Below are positions 57,364 to 64,000 of a stretch of 64,000 nucleotides of DNA, piece after piece. A program made the translations under genes and the position numbers. Below the pieces are notes generated by a model. It searched no databases. It was not told the DNA's origin and was given only the letters and a program-made list of their open reading frames with translations. The stretch is taken from contig CANTFL010000385.1 of assembly GCA_947650285.1 (NCBI GenBank), positions 47,598 to 111,597 on the forward strand. Direction: 5' to 3'. Position 1 is the first letter of the stretch. Every line of letters starts with the position of its first letter. The stretch comes from Hyaloperonospora brassicae. Taxonomy: Eukaryota; Oomycota; Peronosporomycetes; Peronosporales; Peronosporaceae.

Positions 57364-58580
57364 TCAAAGGCAGTCATTAATAAATGCAAGGTGCCAAGAC
57401 GCGTTATAAAGTCTCCGTCGTTCGGCGAAGAATAACGGCGCGTTGCAGCGGCTCGAAGCACTGCATGAATAAAACCCTTCGCGCGGAGGTGGTGAAAGCT
57501 GCCAGAAGCTTAATGTGTCTAACAGAACACGCAAAAGTCTTGATTGGGCTTTGACCGTGGACATTACGGTATCTGGATCGTGATCAGAGTCAAAAATTGC
57601 GCAAAATCGCACCGATCACAGCACAAAACGTGTGAAGTGTCAAGTTCTCCCCCGAGCCTTGGTAAACGGCCGAATTTAGGATCCTTTTGGGAACTGCAGC
57701 AAGTTCCACAGATGAAATGACCGGACGGGGAGGATCGAGCAATCGATCCCAAAGGAGGACGTATTCAGCCGAAGAATTGATACGCCCGCCCCTTTGCTGA
57801 CCCACTCGTGGGAATAAATCGAGAAAAGAACGGATATTCGAATCGTGAAAGAAGAAAAGTCGCTTGCTGAACAACCCGTAGTGGGATAGACCCGAAGACC
57901 AAACAATTGGCCTATTCGATACGGGCGGGGGGAAAAGAATTCGGGTTACTACCGTCGAGCGAAAAGCAGGTACTGGTCCATTAGGCCAAATAGATTTAGA
58001 CCGACCGTGGTCAACCATTCTATTCCATACGTGGCACCAGAATAGCCAAAATCTGATCCAGACGTACCTACACTATGCAGCGCATCTTTAGGGTCGGGGA
58101 AGTCAGCTTGGAACTAATTTTGTCCGAGTCGCTGTCATTTTCAAAAGCAGGCAAAGCGTCCTTGTCAGCCGGTTGCGAGAAATAAGCTGGAACTTGAACC
58201 TTGCAGCCCGACTAAATCGTCGCACGTAAGAATGCAATAAACGGTAAAATGGTGCGATCATACACTTTTAATCGACGGAGCACCACAGCAATTTTTTGAC
58301 CAGTGAACTGTATCTGGCGGATAGGGGTGCGCCTATCCAGCATAACAGATGGTTGAGGCGACTTTTGGTTGAAGTACACCCGGCGCTTGCGAAAGCGTGG
58401 ACCAATGATCACCTGAGCCGGTGTAATATAAACCGGCGGGGTGCCCAGGTGGGCAAACCAGTCATAAATGAGCCTATCAGACACGTCTTCGGGTAGGCGC
58501 TGAAGATCAAAGTAGTACCAATGAGAGTATTTCGAGTAAGTTTGGTCGTTGGAAGCGCGCTCGCCGATGAATACACTCAT
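57364..58580 (-). pseudogene. LINE ORF1-like and N-terminal ORF2 sequence
   Basis: At 58212-58580 the ORF reads YYFDLQRLPEDVSDRLIYDW, FAHLGTPPVYITPAQVIIG, then RRVYFNQKSPQPSVMLD, an RNA-binding-like arrangement seen upstream of oomycete LINE endonucleases. The region to 57364 contains further fragments (57590-58018, 57364-57612) in shifting frames that I cannot place precisely. Confidence 0.45.
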
Positions 58581-59700
58581 TCCCCTTGATTTCGTTTATA
58601 CCTCCCGATCTGTTCATAAAAAGCTTATTAAAGCGGTTCGTATTGTATTAAAGAGTCATAAATGCGCAAGGCTCTCTGTCCACAAAGGGATTAAGTGACC
58701 GAGCTAAATACGTCTTGATTTTTGCGTCGGAAAACGTGGACGAAAGACCACGGGCAGGTATCCACATCCGCAGACAAATATCAGGCGGACCTCGTTAAGT
58801 CACGTATGCCAGGGCGGCACAACACTCATCACACACAGCGCGATTAGGGTTCAGCAAGCGACTTTAAGCCTTCTCAAAGATTAAGTCTGTCGGGCGAGAA
58901 AAGCCTACTTGAGGGGCGGATGTCTGCCAGGCCTGACGCCATTTTGTTTTCCGTGGACCGCCACTGCCCCTACTCAATAGAAATGACGACGTGACGACGA
59001 AATGAAACCGGCGATGTACAAAGAGACAGCTGAAGATGGGGCAGTCGAAAAGGGTAAGATGGAAAGCACCCCTCTATGTCCGCGGAACACCAGATAGCGG
59101 TATGGACGAGGATTCACCAGATGGAAAGTACCACCTATTCACTGCAGGAACCGGCCACACGACAGAGACGATAGAATAGATCCAGAAACCATAAGAGGGA
59201 AGGGGAAGGTGGAAGCCGCAGATCTATTTTCGAGGACACCTAGGCAAACACCGGTTTAAAAGGTGCCTCAATACCCGGACCAAGTAAAGTTACAGCCGAC
59301 CTCTAGGTGTTCTGCTTACTCCAGGTAATATAAACACTTTATCGACCACGCCCTTTCGGCCTAGCGTCCGAACAAGTGTACCAAACATCACCATTCGATG
59401 CTATTGTCGTGCTTCAAAGGTATATGAGACCAACCCATTCGAGACCTTATGACATAGACTTAGCGCCAACTCAAATTACGTAGCAGGGATGAGCTTTAGT
59501 AGAGACAGTAGGCGCCTAACTAACTAGGTAGCAAAACGGTCGGAGGCTTAAGGCTGAGTCACAGCACGCCCGGAAGGGACGTAAGAGCGAAGGCGTTCAG
59601 GTGAACGAACAGCGAAAGAGCGGGCGTGGGCTTGTCTCTGTATAATTATGCAGTAGCTAGCAAATTGAGGAATCAGCGAGGTGCGCGGGCGGTAGACATA

Positions 59701-60699
59701 AAGAAGGACCTTTACGACTGTCGGCGTCCCCGCTCAAGTGTCATTCAATAGGCACAAAATGCACGGATTAATTCAAAAATTTGCGCAAGCAGTCTCGTAG
59801 CGTCTTTTATCACGACATTTTTCATCTCTCCGTGCATGAAAGAACTTATGGCATCTGATAGGAATAGAAATGATATAGACACGTCTGACACTAAGGTATC
59901 GCTACCCAGCAAGACATACCGAGAGCGTCACCAAAGATGGCCAGCCCCATACAATAATCGACCTAGATTGAGTATTGGCGTTAACATTCAATTAAAGGGA
60001 CTGCAACACATTGCAATTTTTACTGTTTAGACAGATCTGCCTCTCTCTCCTATGAAACGATTAAAAAGATCCATGTTATGGCCATGATACTCGAAGCGCT
60101 CCAATGATAATTTTTCGTGCACGTAAATAACCGGGTATAGTCGCACGAGACGTGCGAGATCGAGAAGAAAAGAGCAAGACGTTTTGTGCTTATAGCGCCA
60201 CGTTGTGGAGTTTAATTTCTTGATGATGCACGCTTAAAGTGCAGCGAGCGTCAGATATGAGTACCAGGTATTAAAAAAAATACGCCAATCATCCAGGCTG
60301 AAGAAAGTGTCTCGTGTATATACTCTGAATTTGACTAGCTTTTTTCGACATGAATCCCAGAGTTTAAGTGTGGAAGAGGTTTAGCTAAGACATACAAGAT
60401 GGTGATCATGTGCCGAAACTTCCAGCCTCGTTGAGAGTTGTTAAACGGCTGTATAAACACTGATCTCCCTACAAATAGACCACTACTCATTTAAGCAGAG
60501 CTTTACGATGTTTGCGGCTTTAGCCTCGAGCTGCACTTTTATAATGATCAGAAGCTTGCATCTAACTTTTATTCACACAGGTAATTGACGTTGCAGGCTT
60601 CATCAAAAGACGCATTCGTAAATTTTCATAGCAAAATTCAAGATTGATCTCCTAAGCACGCAAGAAAAAGCTGCTGACCGAAATTTATCTCACGTATCC
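59701..60699. other. No recognised gene
   Basis: Sequence between the LINE and the third family A copy. A 64-codon plus ORF at 59836-60030 lacks known features. Confidence 0.4.
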
Positions 60700-61155
60700 T
60701 ATAACGGATGATTCCGTTACATAAAGAATGATTCAAATGTATCAATTTCTACGTATTATCTGTTTAGATAATTCTCAATTAACACTGCTCGAGAAGAGAT
60801 GATGCTGGCGGAATATTACCCCCGAGGATAATATGCTTAAGTGATATACTTTTGGTAGATGTACTTGCATCTACCAAATTAACTACCAATTGCTGTTTGA
60901 CGCGCGCAATGGGTGATGAGCAAGAGATTTACACTTGAGATTGTAATATAATTTAGTTAGATTAAGATAAAGACATAACATTAGAAATCTTAACAATATT
61001 AAATACTTTTTCTGACTCTTTCTCTTTGACGGAGACTTCTTGTTCTATTTGCTTCATTTACGCTTCCTTGTCACGTGTACGTTAAAGGAAGCAACCTTGT
61101 GTCGAGTATACACAACGTCTTGCAAGTCATCTGATAAGAAGCGTACCCTGTTACA
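60700..61155 (+). repeat. 5' LTR of gypsy family A copy A3
   Basis: 456 bp on the plus strand, from TATAACGGATGATTCCGTTA to ACCCTGTTACA. Core GACGCGCGCAATGGGTGATG at about 60899-60918. The first dinucleotide TG has mutated to TA. Hairpins: TAACGGA/TCCGTTA at the start and TTGTGT/ACACAA at 61097-61115. Confidence 0.8.
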
Positions 61156-61157
61156 CC

Positions 61158-61165
61158 TGGTATCA
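61158..61165 (+). other. Primer binding site of gypsy copy A3
   Basis: TGGTATCA two bases after the LTR end; complementary to the 3' end of initiator Met-tRNA. The homologous site in A2 reads TGGTAGCA. Confidence 0.5.
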
Positions 61166-61655
61166 CTTTGAATCCCTTCCAGCGACCACGACTACCTCAG
61201 TCGGCATGAACATGTTAGATGACGAATAAAATTTAACGCAACGCGTGAAGGATATAATCATTCAAGTGCCATCGATGAAGCCGCGGTAGGACATTTTATT
61301 GGAACCGTAGGTGAAGCTGCTCTTAGCGCTTTGTTAGAGTCTCTTACGAGAGACCAATAACATACATGTATAGCCAGGTTCGTTCTAAATGAAGTTGTCA
61401 GCGGAAAAAAAAATAGCCATGCGTCACCAGGACGGCTCTCAATAGGCTGAGCACTCGAGGGAACTAGATGCTAAACAGACAGAGATGTTGAGACAGCAGC
61501 AATTCAATGTTGCTGTGGTTGAGACGACGCACACGCGTCGCCCGAAGTCTTGAAGGTTGAAATTTCCAAGTACATCGGAGGCGAGGGAGACTCCCAGTTG
61601 CTATGGTTTGTCAAATTAGACAGAGCCATATAGGCACGTCGCATCGAGGATTAAA

Positions 61656-61763
61656 ATGAAACTCACATTTGCTCAATCCCACTTAGCAGATAGTGCCAAG
61701 ACTTGGGCCTTAGGGCTGGGAATGAGCAACCCATATGCGTACCAGTCGTTAGCAGCCGTTCAG
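61656..61763 (+). CDS. Gag start of gypsy family A copy A3, truncated
   Basis: MKLTFAQSHLADSAKTWALG, GMSNPYAYQSLAAVQ, 36 codons nearly identical to the gag start of A2. Homology stops after AAVQ, where family B sequence (GGTACTCCGATTC) begins. The leader 61156-61655 is the reverse complement of 46960-47457 in A2. Confidence 0.8.
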
Positions 61764-63211
61764 AGGTACTCCGATTCTGTGCTCTATGTTTTTTGCTTTC
61801 CTTGTGTACCCGTCGATGGGGAGGGTTGCACTCTTCCATGTGGACTCCTGTCAATCGAAAACTTGACCGTGTATGCGACGTGGTCGAGATTTTATCTCGG
61901 TATGGAAAAACTTCACATTGTGACCAGGGTTGACGTGATCTCGTGGTATTTTTGACGGGATCACTTACATACTTGTAGGGCTCGATATGAGTCACCCTGA
62001 TCTGAAACAGATCGCCTCCTACAATTATAGACCTTGTTTCGCGAGCCTTATATCCACTTGAGTTGTCTCTGTATCATGAGTCTTTAAACAAAAAGGGTTT
62101 TTCCGTGTCCAGTCGCAGTTGGAGTGGTATTTGATAGCTCTTGGTGCCTGGGAAAAAAATTCAGGCATATCCCTTAATTAAAGTATGTGAATTTTTCACG
62201 ACATCGAGTGATCAATGACCGACCCGGAGATGAAGTCGTCACGTGCACTTTGAAGCAAATTGAACTATATTTATTGTTAAATAATCAGATTAACGTTACT
62301 ATTCCTATCTCCATGTCTTGTACATAGCTTGCTACATGTCGCTCTCTCTAGACGGTACCCACCTTGTACTTGTGCGGCACACACCCGATGTACTTAAACA
62401 GTCGCAGCCCACTTCTGGTCGTCTATCGTGTGGTGAAATCCACCCTAACCTGATCGCGATCATAAATTTAACCACTGATCACGATTAAATCCCTGATCGC
62501 GGGTCACATAATGTGCTCCACACCAACCTGATCGCGATTACATTACTAATAGCCGGTCACAATCTTGATTGCCTCCTTGATCACAATCGCCTTGCTTATC
62601 GCGGTTTACTTCATTTTTAACCGTTAACTGACTCGGTTATACCTAAAATGCGAGGATTTTCCATATCGTGAGTTTACTTATTCGCTCCACCACACAACTA
62701 ACGTCCTACATTCTGTTGTCCACCGCAGATATTCGTGAAGTGAATTTATCGGTAGTATATCGCTCGGGTAGCATATCGCTCTACTATTGGGCAGCGGAAT
62801 TCAATACGTACCAATTATGTGCTCAAATTAAAAATCGGTACACCAAAAAAAGACCGTGGTCAATCTCTTGAGTCTTCGGTCAGTCATCCACGGTCGTATC
62901 GCTTTTACTTCTGTAACGTCGCATGCTTGATGACCCGCTCATCTAACATACTCCCATTTCTACCCATCACTCATCGTCCGTGACTATTACGTAATTCGTA
63001 GGTTGATCACCTCTTAAGTAAGCCTGTCCTTGTAGCTTGGTGATCCAAGTCCCTTGTCGCGGATCGCGATCGGTCAGTCGTCGATCCATGACTATAATCC
63101 TTTTTTGCGTTTTAGGTAGACCCATACGTATAATTGCAACAATCGTTTTTCTGTCACTCAAGCGGTAAATCTCATCTTTAGCGCCAACGGTCCCATCCCC
63201 GAGCTCGCTCC
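61764..63211. mobile_element. Family B copy inserted in gypsy A3 gag
   Basis: Begins at the GGTACTCCGAT point of the family B unit, lacking its TGTGGTGGAG start, and carries CTTGTGTACCCGTCG, a degenerate CTCGCGATC block and loose TGATCGCGAT units near 62450-62600. It ends at about 63140, followed by roughly 70 bases homologous to the family B coding tail. The next copy starts at 63212. Confidence 0.65.
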
Positions 63212-64000
63212 TGTGGTGGAGTGGCGATCGCTCAAATTATGAGTCGATCCCAACTCTCCACTGGCGCCCGGACGACCGACTAACGGAGGGGGTACTCCGA
63301 TCCCGTGTTCTTGATAGCTTTCCTCACCTTGTGTACCCGTCGGTAGGGCGGGTTGCACTCTTCCAGGTGGACTCGTCTCAAAAGAAAACTTGACCGTGTT
63401 GGGGATGGGGGTGTGATCGTGCGGAAATCTTCACGCGATCACGGGGTACTTGTGGGTACTGACTTGAGTAACCCTGATCTCAACGAAATCGCCTTGTCCA
63501 CTGTATGGTTGCTTGATCCGCGAGCCTTCTGACCACTTGAGCCGTCTCGCGATCTTGCGCCTTGCCTTTACTTGTCTTGCTGCGTCCGATCGCAGTTGAT
63601 GTTACTTGAGGGTTCTTGAATACACCTGGCCAAAACAATCCAGGTGTCACACTTGCGTAGACGTGTACCGTTACTCTTTGTTCAACGGGGGGCCAAAAAA
63701 TCCAACCCGGAAGAGATAACGTGTGCCTTGTGAAGTAATTTGAACTCTGTTTAATGTTATCCAATCAATCCTAAAACCCTACCCCTATGCCTATCCGTAT
63801 GTCCTAACCAGATGCCACGCGTCGCCTTTCCAGGAAGATCGCCCCCCTCACATTTGTGTGGTCCACACCCAGTATATCAACCGTTGTGTCTTTCTTGTGG
63901 CCCACCCAAGATGTCCCCACGATCCTACGAGTGGATCGCGATCCTACTAGCGGACCGCGATCTTACTGGCGGATCGTGATCCTAGCCGTGGATCGCGATC
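63212..64000. mobile_element. Family B copy truncated by window end
   Basis: The best-preserved family B unit: TGTGGTGGAGTGGCGATCGC, ACTCTCCACTGGCGCCCGGA, CTTGTGTACCCGTCGG, a hairpin-like GATCGTGCGG...CACGCGATC, GAGCCGTCTCGCGATCTTGC, and CACCTGGCCAAAACAATCCAG. It is tandem with the previous copy in the same orientation, separated by a short tail, as expected of two LTRs around an almost wholly deleted interior. Confidence 0.75.
63921..64000. repeat. 19-bp tandem array in family B
   Basis: Four 19-base units starting at 63921, 63940, 63959 and 63978, each GATC...GGATCGC-like (first unit GATCCTACGAGTGGATCGC), then GATC at the window edge. Same position as the 15-bp arrays in the 28-kb copy but a different period. 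Confidence 0.92.

Larger units (their letters stand above)
52200..59700 (-). mobile_element. Degraded non-LTR retrotransposon (LINE)
   Basis: About 7.5 kb with LINE proteins in order on the minus strand: ORF1-like sequence (58212-58580), endonuclease (56269-57124), reverse transcriptase (54565-55420) and a C-terminal region (52475-54459). The plus strand is conspicuously purine-rich throughout, so the sense strand is pyrimidine-rich. Stops and frameshifts are frequent, so it is inactive. Ends are approximate: the 3' end is placed where coding resemblance fades; no poly(A) or target duplication was seen. Confidence 0.75.

Noticed and set aside
63921..64000. Regular 19-bp repeats as a CRISPR array
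   Set aside because: Units are contiguous without spacers and belong to a dispersed eukaryotic transposon repeat.

Overview
The window looks like a transposon-dense, gene-poor stretch of an oomycete genome (Phytophthora/downy-mildew type). Three signs point there. The Ty3/gypsy pol fragments have the wording I associate with oomycete polyproteins (SYFDDVF, HSRAM, TDHASLRTA, a chromodomain C-terminus). The one intact gene-like ORF encodes a small secreted cysteine-rich protein with a PcF/SCR-like cysteine frame. That ORF has a good match to the oomycete initiator element 45-60 bases before its ATG. I see no housekeeping gene, rRNA, convincing tRNA or CRISPR array.

Layout. 1-4505: gypsy family A, copy A1, minus strand, truncated by the window start; pol C-terminus, integrase, RNase H, reverse transcriptase and a broken protease, with an antisense coiled-coil ORF on the plus strand. 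5577-6172: inverted fragment of the same family (chromodomain). 6480-7214: pogo-like transposase relic. 9225-9984: gag/protease relic of another gypsy family (D). 10418-15826: gypsy family C, minus strand, decayed, with a candidate 5' LTR. 16207-18070: two copies of a dispersed LTR-like repeat (family B), one nested in the other in opposite orientation. 18494-25200: A/T-rich decayed sequence starting with a copia-like primer-binding motif. 25266-26646: DNA transposon T1 with long terminal inverted repeats. 27616-32180: two more family B copies. 32200-38200: A/T-rich, nothing recognised.

38499-47930: family A, copy A2, minus strand, with both LTRs, gag, protease, RT, RNase H, integrase and chromodomain, interrupted by a family B copy; an antisense ORF starts 30 bases inside the 3' LTR. 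48640-49197: the likely functional gene with its promoter region (heat-shock-element-like array, CRE palindrome, oomycete Inr). 49316-51473: a second T1 copy carrying a nested family A solo LTR with a perfect 5-bp target duplication. 52200-59700: degraded LINE, minus strand. 60700-61763: 5' end of a third family A copy (plus strand), cut by family B copies that run to the window end.

The most striking observation is that family A, and partly family C, is packed with perfect short hairpins, including inside pol coding sequence. At several places diverged copies keep the hairpin through compensatory changes. Separately, hand-counted differences between A1 and A2 favour third codon positions of the antisense ORF, which suggests that ORF was once a constrained protein. 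Nearly all recognisable retroelements lie on the minus strand.
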